DNA of 64,000 nucleotides from Butyrivibrio sp. Its GTDB lineage: Bacteria; Bacillota; Clostridia; Lachnospirales; Lachnospiraceae. The translations under genes and the position numbers were made by a program. Positions 17,750-26,837 of this stretch are shown here, piece after piece. The stretch lies in assembly GCA_015056495.1 (NCBI GenBank), contig SVGC01000002.1:1-64000 (forward strand), given 5' to 3'. Positions within the stretch are counted from its first letter, which is position 1, and every line of letters starts with the position of its first letter. The notes beneath the pieces were generated by a model, which was given only the letters and a program-made list of their open reading frames with translations, ran no database searches and was not told the DNA's origin.

Positions 17750-20041
17750 ATGAAAAAGAGAACACTCGCGTCTCTCCTTGCTCTTACAATGGTTGCCAGC
17801 TTAGTTACTGGTTGCGGTAAGACAACAACAGAAGAGACAACAACTCAGACTCAGGAAACTGAGCAGACTTCTACAGACACAGCTGAAACAGCTGCAAGTG
17901 AAGAAGTAGCAGCAGAAGAAGAAACTTCAACTGCTGATCAGCCATCATCAATCCAGTTATTGAATGGCAAAGAATACGGAGAGAATGCTGATTACATTTC
18001 CCTCTATGATAAGTTTGGTAAGCAGATCACTATTGCTGACGTTACAGAAGATGAGACAACAGGTCTTGCATATCTTAATGTAGATGGTGAGACATATGAA
18101 CTTGGTCTTGATTTCTTGACAATGGCTATGGTTTACAATACTTCATATGAAGGAACAGATTTTGCTTCTGAAGATGAAGTATATGCAGAATGGTGGAAAT
18201 ACTACATTACACGTTGGAACTACCTGCTTCCAGAAATTCCACTGTATTCTAATGAATACTATGATATTTACAATGCTCAGATTAAGGGTGTAGAAGAGTA
18301 TCCTACAAACCCATATTGGGATCCGGCTGATGCTCTTATTGATTGGACATCTGAAAAGGAAGATAACTCAATCATCCTTGGAAGTTCAACAGACCTTTCT
18401 GGTAAGTTCAGATATGCTATATTTGGTGCATCAAGTCCTGGATCAGCAGATCTTGATATCCAGAATCTTACAAATGGTCTTGAAATTGTATCTCGTACAA
18501 AAGATGGTGGATATGAAGTAAATGACACTGTTGTTAAGGAATTTGATGAGACAGACAATGAAGATGGTTCTAAGACATACACAGTAACAATCAACGATGA
18601 TCTTCAGTTCTCTGATGGATCAGCTATTACAGCTAAGAACTATCTTTACAGAATCTTAGCATTCTCAACCCCGGTTGCTGCAGAAGCTGCTGCAAAAGAT
18701 CACAAGGCTACAATGAATTTTGTTGGCTATGATTCATTTGCTGCTTATGATGGAACAAATGATGGTGTTGACGGAGCTACTAAATATATCAGCGGTATAA
18801 GACTTATTGATGATTATACTTTCTCATTAACAGTTGATCCTCAGTATCTTCCATATTTCTATTCAATAACATACGCTGCACTTTTCCCATCATATAAGGA
18901 TCTGTGGCTTGGCGATTATGATATTGCTGATGATGGCGAAGGCGTTTATATCGAAGATGGTTTCTATGAAAAAAATGGTGACAGCTATGTAATGGCTTCA
19001 CATATTTCTGATTCTGCTAATAATACAGATACAACATATCCATATTCTGGTCCTTATGTTGTTGAATCTTATGATGCTAGTGATAAATCAGCTGTTCTTG
19101 TTAAGAACGAATACTTCAAGGGTAACTACGAAGGCACTACACCTTCTATTGAAAAGGTTATCTACAAGAAGGTTATTGCTGAAACACAGCTTGAAGACTT
19201 TAAGGCTGGCGGTGTAGATGTTCTTGCTGCTATCACAGGCGGTTCTGCAACAGATGAAGCTATTGCACTTGCAGATAGCTCAAACGGAGCATATGTATAT
19301 ACACACTATTCAAGAGCTGGTTATGGTAAGCTTGGTTTCCGTGCAGACTATGGTCCGGTTCAGTATACAGCAGTTCGTCAGGCAATTGCTTACTGTATGG
19401 ATAGAGCTACATTTGCTAAGGACTTCACAGGTGGTTACGGCGGTGTTGTTGATGGACCATACTATTCAGGTTCATGGATGTACAAAGCAGCTGTAGATCA
19501 GGGTATGCTTCTTGATGCTTATGATACATCTGTAGATTCAGCTATTGCAGTTCTTGAAGCTGATGGCTGGGTATATGATGCTGAAGGTAATGAATACACA
19601 GAAGGTGTTCGTTATAAGAAGATTTCTGGTGAGTATGCTACAGAGAACGACAAGAACTATCAGTCAATCGATGGTGCATATAAGACTGTAGAAATCGATG
19701 GCGACTACTACATGCCACTTGTACTTAACTGGTATGGTACAGCTGATAATGAGTTCTCAGATCTCCTTGTAACAGGTTTCGAGCAGAACGATAATATCGC
19801 TGCAGCTGGATTTGTTGTTCAGAAGACAACTGGTGACTTTGCTCCTATGCTTGATGAACTTGCACAGCAGCAGATTTATGGTTACTACAGCGGAACACCT
19901 ATGTACACATGCTTTAACTTTGCTACAGGTTTCAATTCAGCAGTATATGATTACTCATTCAATATGACAATTGACCCAAGCATGTATGATGATTATTCTT
20001 CATACTACATCAAGGATATGGCAGATATTTATTGGAACTAA
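17750..20041 (+). CDS. oppA: Oligopeptide-type ABC importer, substrate-binding lipoprotein
   Basis: A 763-residue family-5 solute-binding protein (OppA/DppA class). The lipoprotein signal ends in VTGC with lipidated Cys22, followed by a ~45-residue Thr/Glu/Ala linker. Typical family features are DDLQFSDGSAITAKNYLYR, the strand RLIDDYTFSLTV, and YTAVRQAIAYCMDRATFAKD, where the ligand cleft is built. It is about 200 residues longer than E. coli OppA, with inserted aromatic/Asp-rich segments (e.g. around 130-170). ATG 17750 has GGGAGGT upstream. It heads the oppABCDF unit, and the hairpin after it probably gives it higher mRNA levels than the permeases. Peptide specificity is inferred from family only. 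Confidence 0.9.
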   Translation: MKKRTLASLLALTMVASLVTGCGKTTTEETTTQTQETEQTSTDTAETAASEEVAAEEETSTADQPSSIQLLNGKEYGENADYISLYDKFGKQITIADVTEDETTGLAYLNVDGETYELGLDFLTMAMVYNTSYEGTDFASEDEVYAEWWKYYITRWNYLLPEIPLYSNEYYDIYNAQIKGVEEYPTNPYWDPADALIDWTSEKEDNSIILGSSTDLSGKFRYAIFGASSPGSADLDIQNLTNGLEIVSRTKDGGYEVNDTVVKEFDETDNEDGSKTYTVTINDDLQFSDGSAITAKNYLYRILAFSTPVAAEAAAKDHKATMNFVGYDSFAAYDGTNDGVDGATKYISGIRLIDDYTFSLTVDPQYLPYFYSITYAALFPSYKDLWLGDYDIADDGEGVYIEDGFYEKNGDSYVMASHISDSANNTDTTYPYSGPYVVESYDASDKSAVLVKNEYFKGNYEGTTPSIEKVIYKKVIAETQLEDFKAGGVDVLAAITGGSATDEAIALADSSNGAYVYTHYSRAGYGKLGFRADYGPVQYTAVRQAIAYCMDRATFAKDFTGGYGGVVDGPYYSGSWMYKAAVDQGMLLDAYDTSVDSAIAVLEADGWVYDAEGNEYTEGVRYKKISGEYATENDKNYQSIDGAYKTVEIDGDYYMPLVLNWYGTADNEFSDLLVTGFEQNDNIAAAGFVVQKTTGDFAPMLDELAQQQIYGYYSGTPMYTCFNFATGFNSAVYDYSFNMTIDPSMYDDYSSYYIKDMADIYWN

Positions 20042-20092
20042 TTTCTACTAGTATATATTGTAGAATTGTGGTATTATAGGTAACTGACTAAT

Positions 20093-20132
20093 AATCCACG
20101 GTTATGTTTTCAAATATTCATAACCGTGGATT
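20093..20132 (+). terminator. Perfect 14-base hairpin between oppA and oppB
   Basis: AATCCACGGTTATG (20093-20106) pairs perfectly with CATAACCGTGGATT (20119-20132) and is followed by GTTGTCGGTTT, a poor T-tract. It probably acts as a partial terminator or 3' stabiliser that uncouples oppA from the downstream genes. The following ~110 bases are A+T-rich with no further feature seen. Confidence 0.7.
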
Positions 20133-20257
20133 GTTGTCGGTTTAAAGTTAAATTTTCGTTATATAGATATTTTCAGGTTTTAAATTCGAATATTTCTATC
20201 TGTATTAATTTCAGGTAGTTTATTATATAAAGTTTTATTTTTTAGGAGGTTTTGGCA

Positions 20258-21310
20258 ATGGGAAAGTATATCCTTAAAAGATTGGGCTATATGCTTGCGG
20301 TGCTTATAGTTCTTTCATTTATACTATTCCTTATATACAATCTTGTGCCTAATAACAGAGCATACACAGATGCTAAGGCTGAGCTTACGACTCAGAAGAC
20401 TCGTCTGCGTAACGCTACAGAGGCAGAGAAAGATGCTATATTTGAGGACTTGTATGTTGAGTATCAGCGTAGGTATGGAACTGATACAAATAACATGGTG
20501 GTAAGGTATTTGAGATGGGTAGGTCTTATGCCTAATTACTATGGTGAATATTCAGGATTACTTCAGGGTGATTTCGGCTATTCTTATGAGCTGAAGGACG
20601 ATGTTATAAATGTAGTTCAAGATCCGATGAAGAATACGGTATTCATAAATATTTTTGCAACTATTCTTGCACTTGGAATCACAATACCTCTTGGTATCGT
20701 GTGTGCTGTTAAAAAAGGAAGCAAGGGAGATCAGGCAATGCAGATCATAACGATCATAGGTTATTCGCTTCCTACTTTCGTAACATCAATCGTATTTGTT
20801 TGGATATTCTGCTCAATTCTTGGCTGGTTCCCACCAAGTGGTATGAAGACACCTGGTAGTAATTATACTGGCTGGAAGTGGTTTACAGATAGAATGTATT
20901 ATATGGCTCTGCCACTTATTACAATGACATTCTGTTCTCTTGGTTCAATGACAAGATATGTCAGAGCTTCTATGATCGATGCACTTTCACTTGATTGCAT
21001 CAGAACAGCTAGAGCTAAGGGTGTTACAGAAAAAGCAGTTATTTATTCTCATGCATGGAGAAATGCTCTTATTCCTATCGTTACACTTGTAGTAGGATGG
21101 TTCCTTGGTATCTTTGGTGGATCACTTATTTTCGAGAACATCTTTGGTATCAATGGTATGGGTAAGCTGATGATCACATCACTTCGTTCACAGGATTTTG
21201 ATGTTGTTGTGCTGTTACAGCTTTTCTATGTTGCTATTTCTCTTATAGGCAACCTGATAATCGATATAGTATACGGACTCGTTGACCCTAGAGTCAGAGT
21301 TAGCGCCTAA
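20258..21310 (+). CDS. oppB: Oligopeptide ABC importer, permease OppB type
   Basis: A 350-residue inner-membrane permease with about six transmembrane helices. The first (residues 8-28) is followed by a long extracytoplasmic loop of ~110 residues. The ATPase-coupling EAA-type motif is RTARAKGVTEKAVIYSHAWR, followed by NALIPIVTLV. Length is slightly above the usual ~310 because of charged sequence in the first loop (KAELTTQKTRLRNATEAEKD). ATG 20258 is eight bases after AGGAGG; the TTG two codons earlier is rejected. It pairs with the downstream OppC-type protein to form the pore. Confidence 0.93.
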   Translation: MGKYILKRLGYMLAVLIVLSFILFLIYNLVPNNRAYTDAKAELTTQKTRLRNATEAEKDAIFEDLYVEYQRRYGTDTNNMVVRYLRWVGLMPNYYGEYSGLLQGDFGYSYELKDDVINVVQDPMKNTVFINIFATILALGITIPLGIVCAVKKGSKGDQAMQIITIIGYSLPTFVTSIVFVWIFCSILGWFPPSGMKTPGSNYTGWKWFTDRMYYMALPLITMTFCSLGSMTRYVRASMIDALSLDCIRTARAKGVTEKAVIYSHAWRNALIPIVTLVVGWFLGIFGGSLIFENIFGINGMGKLMITSLRSQDFDVVVLLQLFYVAISLIGNLIIDIVYGLVDPRVRVSA

Positions 21311-21327
21311 GGAGCATGGAGACTGAT

Positions 21328-23460
21328 ATGAAGAAAAAGAATTTTTTTGGCCGTTTGTGCGGCTGGGCTAGAAGAGCGTTTTTTGGCGGAAGCAGAGAAC
21401 TTGCTGATTCCGTTGATGTCGAAGAAGTAGTTAGCCCAATTCAGCAGATCATTAGAAACTTCTTCGAAAGAAAACTTGCTGTTGTTGCACTGTGTGTTGT
21501 TATTGGTATGTTCTTACTGGTATTTATCGGACCTTTGTTCATGCCTAATTACTATGACTCATATACTGAAGTTACACAGAAAAATGTAGCTCCAACAATG
21601 AGTATGCTTAGTGTTCCATCAGAACTTAAAAATGATATTAAGATGATCGATAGTTATGGTAGTTTTTCTGTTGGTCTTTCTAATTCAGGTAAAGTATATG
21701 TCTGGGGTGCTACTAAGCTTGGTACAACAGGAATTGATATAAGTGAGATTCCTGAGTCAGTTCAGAATGATACAATAGCTTATGTTGCAGCTGGTATTGA
21801 CCATATTATTGCTATCAGTGAATCTGGTAAGGTATACGGTTGGGGATCCAATAAGCACGGCCAGTATATAACAACAGATGCTGAAGTACTTGAGATGCTT
21901 GAAGAAGCAGAAGAGTCAGTTAGTGAAGAAGAGGAAGCTATCCTTGAAGAATCAGGTGCTGAAGCTTCTACAGATGAGTCTGCAACAGAGGAAACAGCTA
22001 CAGAAGAAAATATTGCTGAAGATAGCGCTGCAGCTGAGATCATAGCTGAAAATGCTGATGCTACAGAAGAGACAACTACAAGCACAACATCATCTTCAGG
22101 TGAAAACATCATCGAAATGCCTGCTGAACTTGTTAATGGTACTATTGATGTAGCTAATATCAAAAAGCTGGTTTGTGGTTATCAGTGTACTGCAATCCTT
22201 ATGAATGATGGAAAGCTCTATATCTGGGGAAATGCTAATGCATACCAGAATATCAGTAGCTTTGTTGATAAGGATGATCTTACTGATATTGATTTTACTC
22301 TTAACTATGTTGTTGGACTTACAGATGCCGGAACTGGTATCTATACTGGTAAGAGAGGCTTATATGACCAATATCGTAGTAATATCAATGAGTCAGCAGT
22401 TGCTGCCAAGACATTCTTAAATGGCAGAACAATTGAAGCTATATATGCTACAAATAATCATATATGCGGACTTCTAAGTGATGGAAGCGTATTCTTTACT
22501 GGTAACTTTTCATCTGATAGTGTAGCAATGCCTACTCTTCACGATGGAGAAACCATTTTACAGTTAACATCCGGAACATATCATTATACAGCTCTTACTT
22601 CTGAGGGAAGAGTATTGTCATGGGGCGGATCAACACTTAACCAGACAGATGTTCCTTCAAATGTAGACGGTAAGACAGCAGCTGTTTACGCTGGTGCTTT
22701 CCAGAGTTATGCAGTTGATGAAAATGGTTCTCTTGTAAACAAGTGGGGACTTAAAGGATATATATTTGGTACTGATGGTTATGGTGCTGATATATTCCAG
22801 CGTATTATCCAGGGTGGTAAGATGACAATGACTATCGGTGCTGTTGCCGTTATCATTTCTACTATCATTGGTATTGTTGTTGGATGTATTTCAGGATACT
22901 TTGGTGGTGCAGTAGATATCATACTGATGCGTGTAGCTGAGATTTTTGCAGCTATTCCTTTCCTTCCATTTGCACTTATCCTTTCAGCTATCATGGCTCA
23001 GATGGATATATCTGAAAATGAAAAGATATTTATCCTTATGGGTATTCTTGGTATCCTGACTTGGACAGGCCTTGCAAGAATGGTTCGTGGACAGGTTCTT
23101 GTTGCTCGTGAAAATGAGTACGTTACTGCTGCTAAGGCTATGGGTGTTAAGGAATCACGTATTGCATTCAGACACATCCTTCCAAATATTGTTTCAATCA
23201 TATTTGTTACACTGACACTTGATTTTGCAACATGTATGCTTACAGAATCATCCCTTAGTTACCTTGGTTTTGGTGTTACATATCCAAGACCTACATGGGG
23301 CAACATGCTTAATGGTGCTAACAATTCAACAATTATTAAAAACTACTGGTGGCAATGGGTATTTACATCTATTTTCCTTGCAGTTACATGTATTTGCATA
23401 AATATTGTAGGTGATACACTTAGAGATGTAATGGATCCAAAATCTGACCGTGATAAATAA
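21328..23460 (+). CDS. oppC: OppC-type permease with inserted seven-repeat RCC1-like propeller
   Basis: 710 residues, against about 300 for ordinary OppC. Residues 1-80 are a normal start: cytoplasmic tail, then TM1 at ~50-71. The normal permease body resumes at FGTDGYGADIF (about 480), with five further helices and the coupling motif TAAKAMGVKESRIAFRHILP. Between them (about 80-475) lie seven RCC1-like repeats, each with an aromatic or small Gly turn and a WG-type end, near residues 106, 151, 279, 320, 370, 411 and 451 (e.g. VAAGIDHIIAISESGKVYGW). An acidic Ser/Thr/Glu linker of ~85 residues follows repeat 2. By OppC topology the insert faces outside. The reading frame is continuous. ATG 21328 has GGAG six bases upstream; ATG 21316 is too close to its ribosome site. 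Confidence 0.9.
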   Translation: MKKKNFFGRLCGWARRAFFGGSRELADSVDVEEVVSPIQQIIRNFFERKLAVVALCVVIGMFLLVFIGPLFMPNYYDSYTEVTQKNVAPTMSMLSVPSELKNDIKMIDSYGSFSVGLSNSGKVYVWGATKLGTTGIDISEIPESVQNDTIAYVAAGIDHIIAISESGKVYGWGSNKHGQYITTDAEVLEMLEEAEESVSEEEEAILEESGAEASTDESATEETATEENIAEDSAAAEIIAENADATEETTTSTTSSSGENIIEMPAELVNGTIDVANIKKLVCGYQCTAILMNDGKLYIWGNANAYQNISSFVDKDDLTDIDFTLNYVVGLTDAGTGIYTGKRGLYDQYRSNINESAVAAKTFLNGRTIEAIYATNNHICGLLSDGSVFFTGNFSSDSVAMPTLHDGETILQLTSGTYHYTALTSEGRVLSWGGSTLNQTDVPSNVDGKTAAVYAGAFQSYAVDENGSLVNKWGLKGYIFGTDGYGADIFQRIIQGGKMTMTIGAVAVIISTIIGIVVGCISGYFGGAVDIILMRVAEIFAAIPFLPFALILSAIMAQMDISENEKIFILMGILGILTWTGLARMVRGQVLVARENEYVTAAKAMGVKESRIAFRHILPNIVSIIFVTLTLDFATCMLTESSLSYLGFGVTYPRPTWGNMLNGANNSTIIKNYWWQWVFTSIFLAVTCICINIVGDTLRDVMDPKSDRDK

Positions 23461-23472
23461 GGGAGTATAACG

Positions 23473-24465
23473 ATGGCTTTATTAGAATTAAAAGATTTAC
23501 ATACCTTTTTTAGAACTAAAAAAGGAATAGTTAGAGCTGTCAATGGTGTATCTTATTCGGTAGATGAAGGAAAGACCATTGGCGTAGTAGGAGAATCCGG
23601 TTCCGGAAAGAGCGTATCTGCGATGAGTATTCTGCAGCTCCTTGATGGAAATGGATATATTGATAGCGGTGAGATCCTTTTCGATGGAAGAGATCTTACT
23701 AAGCTTTCAGAAAAGGAAATGTACAAGGTTCGTGGTAACGATATATCAGTTATCTTCCAGGAACCTATGACAAGCCTTAACCCTGTCTTCACTATTGAAA
23801 GACAGGTTAGTGAGCCTTTCATTATTCACCAGGGTATGAATAAGAAAGAAGCTGCTCAAAAAGTTATTGAGATGCTTTCTGATGTTAAGATTCCTAATCC
23901 TCAGATCGTAGCTAAACAGTATCCTCATCAGCTTTCTGGTGGTATGCGTCAGAGAGTTATGATCGCTATGGCTCTTGCTTGTAAGCCAAAGCTTCTTATC
24001 GCTGATGAGCCTACAACTGCTCTTGATGTTACTATTCAGGCGCAGATCCTTAAGCTTATGAATGACCTTAAGAGAGAATACAATACATCAATCATCTTCA
24101 TTACACATGACCTTGGTGTTATCAGACAGATAGCAGATACTGTTGCTGTTATGTACTGTGGTCAGGTTGTTGAGCTTACAGATGCAGAGACAGTATTCCA
24201 TGTTTCTGAGTATTCTCATCCATATACAGAAGGACTTATGGTATCAATTCCTAGACTTGATACTCCTTCTAACCAGAGACTTGATGCGATACCTGGTGCG
24301 GTTCCTCATCCTCTTAAACTTCCTAAGGGATGTAAGTTTGCACCTCGTTGTAAATATGCAACAGAGAAGTGCTTAAATGAAGAGCCACCTCTTGTTCAGG
24401 TAAGCCCAAATCAGTCAGTAAGATGTTTCTATGCTAGAAAGGAGGATCGTCATGTCACAAAATGA
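23473..24465 (+). CDS. oppD: Oligopeptide ABC importer, ATPase OppD type
   Basis: A 330-residue ABC ATPase that energises peptide uptake. Walker A is GESGSGKS, the Q-loop is FQEPMTSLNP, the signature is LSGGMRQR and Walker B is LLIADEPTTALDVT. The C-terminal oligopeptide-transporter extension contains a Cys set (CKFAPRCKYATEKCLNE, plus RCFYA) that in this family can hold an iron-sulfur cluster. Length and order are ordinary, in contrast to its OppF partner. ATG 23473 follows GGGAG, 12 bases after the permease stop. Its 3' end overlaps the next gene by 14 bases. Confidence 0.95.
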   Translation: MALLELKDLHTFFRTKKGIVRAVNGVSYSVDEGKTIGVVGESGSGKSVSAMSILQLLDGNGYIDSGEILFDGRDLTKLSEKEMYKVRGNDISVIFQEPMTSLNPVFTIERQVSEPFIIHQGMNKKEAAQKVIEMLSDVKIPNPQIVAKQYPHQLSGGMRQRVMIAMALACKPKLLIADEPTTALDVTIQAQILKLMNDLKREYNTSIIFITHDLGVIRQIADTVAVMYCGQVVELTDAETVFHVSEYSHPYTEGLMVSIPRLDTPSNQRLDAIPGAVPHPLKLPKGCKFAPRCKYATEKCLNEEPPLVQVSPNQSVRCFYARKEDRHVTK

Positions 24466-25981
24466 TAAAGTCCTTCTGAAGATTACAAACTTAAAACAGT
24501 ACTTCCCTGTAGGTAAGAAGGGAATGTATGTTAAGGCCAATGATGGTATCTCTCTTGATATCTATGAAGGTGAGACACTTGGTCTTGTAGGTGAGTCTGG
24601 ATGTGGTAAGTCTACATTCGGACGTACACTACTTCAGCTTTATCGTCAGACAGACGGTAGAACAATGTATTATGGAGCTTCTCTTGATGAACTTGCTCCT
24701 AAGTACGTTAAGAAGACAGTTTCACATCTGTCTAAACTTAAGAATAAGATGAATGAGTATCAGGCTGAGTATGAAAAGGCTCAGAAAGAATATGATGAGG
24801 CTTCTGATGATAAAAAGCTTCACCTTCACTCAGATCTTATGGCTAAAAAGAAAACAGCAGAAGATGCTTATCTCAATATTGTAAACCTTGTTGGAGGTTT
24901 TATTGTTGCTGATAATCTTGCTCCTGTTGAAAAGATTTATACTGAGAGATACAATGCTTGTGCTAAGCTTAGCAAAGATATCGAGAAGTATAAGGCTGCA
25001 AAGCTTGATTTTGATGAACTTGATTTTGAAGTAAACAAAAAGGCTGATAATGCTTCAGATAAGTTGAAGACAAAACGTTCATCATGCAGAGCTAAGGCTG
25101 ATACTCTTGCAAAGACTGTTGAGCAGGATAAGGCTGAAATTGCAAAGATTGATTCAAGAATTGAAGAGCTTCGTAACGATTACAAGGGTAATGCCGAGTT
25201 TGAAAAACATGAAGCTAACAGAGATGAGGGTATCGATCTTGCAAGACTTTCATATAATGAAGTTCGTCTTATCAGAGATCAGCTTCAGTATATCTTCCAG
25301 GATCCATATTCATCACTGAATCCTAGAATGACTGTTGGTACATTGATCGGTGAAGGCCTTATGGCTCACAAGTACTGCAAAAAGAACAATGAGAGAATGC
25401 AGGACATGGTTATCAAGACTATGGAAGAGTGCGGACTTGCAGGATACTTTGTTCACAGATTTGCTCACCAGTTCTCTGGTGGTCAGAGACAGCGTATTGG
25501 TATCGCACGAAGCCTTGCTGTTAATCCAAAATTTGTAGTATGTGATGAGGCTGTATCTGCTCTGGACGTTTCTATCCAGTCACAGATATTGAACCTTCTT
25601 CAGGATCTTAAAGAGCAGAAGAACCTTACATACCTGTTCATTACACATGATCTTTCAGTAGTTAAGTATATCTCTGATAGAATTGGTGTTATGTATCTTG
25701 GTAACCTGGTTGAACTTGCAACAGCTGATGATATATTTGCTGCACCAGCTCATCCTTATACTAAGGCTCTTTTGGAATCAATTCCTACAACAGACGACAA
25801 GAAGGATCTTGTTGTTCTTGAAGGAGATATACCTAGCCCGGTTAATCCTCCTAAGGGATGTAAGTTCCATACAAGATGTAAGTATTGCACAGAGATCTGT
25901 GAACATGTTGTTCCAGATTGGGAAGAGGTTTCTCCTAACCACTTTGTTGCTTGCCACCACAAGCTTGTTAAAGAGGGATGA
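24452..25981 (+). CDS. oppF: OppF-type ATPase with coiled-coil insertion
   Basis: 509 residues, against about 320 for ordinary OppF. Walker A (GESGCGKST, 47-55) and Q-loop (FQDPYSSLNPRM, from ~282) are normally ~50 residues apart but here are separated by ~230. The extra ~180 residues (about 80-265) are rich in Lys, Glu, Ala and Asp with heptad-like spacing (KLKNKMNEYQAEYEKAQKEY, TLAKTVEQDKAEIAKIDSRI) and predict as coiled coil. The signature FSGGQRQR, Walker B FVVCDEAVSALDVS, H-loop FITHD and C-terminal Cys set (CKFHTRCKYCTEIC) are intact, so it should still be an active ATPase. ATG 24452 has AGGAGG upstream and overlaps oppD. Confidence 0.92.
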   Translation: MSQNDKVLLKITNLKQYFPVGKKGMYVKANDGISLDIYEGETLGLVGESGCGKSTFGRTLLQLYRQTDGRTMYYGASLDELAPKYVKKTVSHLSKLKNKMNEYQAEYEKAQKEYDEASDDKKLHLHSDLMAKKKTAEDAYLNIVNLVGGFIVADNLAPVEKIYTERYNACAKLSKDIEKYKAAKLDFDELDFEVNKKADNASDKLKTKRSSCRAKADTLAKTVEQDKAEIAKIDSRIEELRNDYKGNAEFEKHEANRDEGIDLARLSYNEVRLIRDQLQYIFQDPYSSLNPRMTVGTLIGEGLMAHKYCKKNNERMQDMVIKTMEECGLAGYFVHRFAHQFSGGQRQRIGIARSLAVNPKFVVCDEAVSALDVSIQSQILNLLQDLKEQKNLTYLFITHDLSVVKYISDRIGVMYLGNLVELATADDIFAAPAHPYTKALLESIPTTDDKKDLVVLEGDIPSPVNPPKGCKFHTRCKYCTEICEHVVPDWEEVSPNHFVACHHKLVKEG

Positions 25982-26023
25982 TACTTTTCCTGAAATGGTG
26001 CTTTAATAATCGTTAGTATATTT

Positions 26024-26053
26024 ATGAAATGCGCACATTGCTGCGCATTTCAT
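26024..26053 (+). terminator. Hairpin ending the opp operon
   Basis: ATGAAATGCGCA (26024-26035) pairs perfectly over 12 bases with TGCGCATTTCAT (26042-26053). The tail is TGTATAT, weak in T. Confidence 0.7.
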
Positions 26054-26141
26054 TGTATATTAATAACTATGATTCAAAGTCGTGAAGAGTCATCAGCAAA
26101 TAGTAATGTTGATTGACTGATTTATGCACGTTGGTGAATAT

Positions 26142-26408
26142 ATGGGTTGGAATAGAAAAGTAGATAGAATATTTAAGTTGAGAAAAGAACAAAAAGATAA
26201 GGATATAACTGAAGCTTCATCAGAAGATATTTATGTTGATGAATATTACAATCCTGATGAGGACAGAGAGCCTATAAATGCTGGCGATAACCTGGAAAAA
26301 GGCGATCTTTTTGCAATGATACTTTCTGCCTGGATCACCATTATTCCTATCAGTTTAGGAATATTACTTTTGATTGTTGGTCTTGCATGGTTACTGCTGG
26401 GCTTGTAA
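26142..26408 (+). CDS. Small single-pass membrane protein, unknown
   Basis: About 88 residues. The N-terminus is strongly basic and then acidic (KVDRIFKLRKEQKDKD, then EDIYVDEYYNPDEDREP). One C-terminal transmembrane helix, about 65-87, ends the chain (ITIIPISLGILLLIVGLAW). It would be a tail-anchored cytoplasmic protein. The start is uncertain: ATG 26142 has a weak GGTGA, and ATG 26124, six codons earlier, has none. It precedes secG by 89 bases. I do not recognise the family. Confidence 0.55.
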   Translation: MGWNRKVDRIFKLRKEQKDKDITEASSEDIYVDEYYNPDEDREPINAGDNLEKGDLFAMILSAWITIIPISLGILLLIVGLAWLLLGL

Positions 26409-26497
26409 TTCTTGATTAGAAATCTTAAATATATTGATTTTACTTAATAAATATGCTAATCTGTTCTAGTGTTTAAATATTTGAGGAGGTCATAGTA

Positions 26498-26743
26498 ATG
26501 ACTGTTTTAGAGATTGTATTAGGAGTTATTTTTATAATAGTATGTTGTGTACTTACTGTAATCGTACTTGCTCAGGAAGGTAAGACACAGGGACTTGGTG
26601 CTATCCAGGGATTTGCTACTGATAATACTTATTGGAGCAAAGCTAAAGGACGTTCTAAAGAAGGCGTTTTAAAGAAGGTTACAGTTGTTATGGCAGTATT
26701 ATTTATTGCTTTAGGAATTGTCCTTAATCTTAGCATGATCTAA
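26498..26743 (+). CDS. secG: Protein-export membrane protein SecG
   Basis: An 81-residue accessory subunit of the SecYEG translocon. It has two transmembrane helices (about 4-22 and 58-78) joined by the conserved cytoplasmic loop with VIVLAQEGKTQGLGAIQG, where the Q-E-G-K and GLG pattern is the family mark. ATG 26498 has GAGGAGGT ten bases upstream. SecG followed by rnr, smpB and ssrA is a common order in Firmicutes; here a serine hydrolase gene sits between secG and rnr. Confidence 0.93.
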   Translation: MTVLEIVLGVIFIIVCCVLTVIVLAQEGKTQGLGAIQGFATDNTYWSKAKGRSKEGVLKKVTVVMAVLFIALGIVLNLSMI

Positions 26744-26757
26744 TTATTAGATTACTG

Positions 26758-26785
26758 AAGGCACTCTTATTGAGTGCCTTTTTTA
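26758..26785 (+). terminator. Intrinsic terminator of secG
   Basis: AAGGCACTC pairs with GAGTGCCTT around a TTATT loop, followed by TTTTAT. Confidence 0.9.
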
Positions 26786-26837
26786 TATCATAGCTTTCCT
26801 ATGATTTTAAAAATTTTAAATGAGAAGGTAAATGGGG

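Noticed and set aside
21328-23460. OppC-RCC1 as two genes joined by error or a frameshift
   Set aside because: The frame is continuous over 710 codons; permease signatures flank the insert on both sides in the order of a normal OppC, so this is an insertion and not an end-to-end fusion.
24452-25981. OppF insert as an intein or intervening element
   Set aside because: No intein motifs (no catalytic Cys/Ser start, no terminal His-Asn) and the composition is coiled-coil-like.
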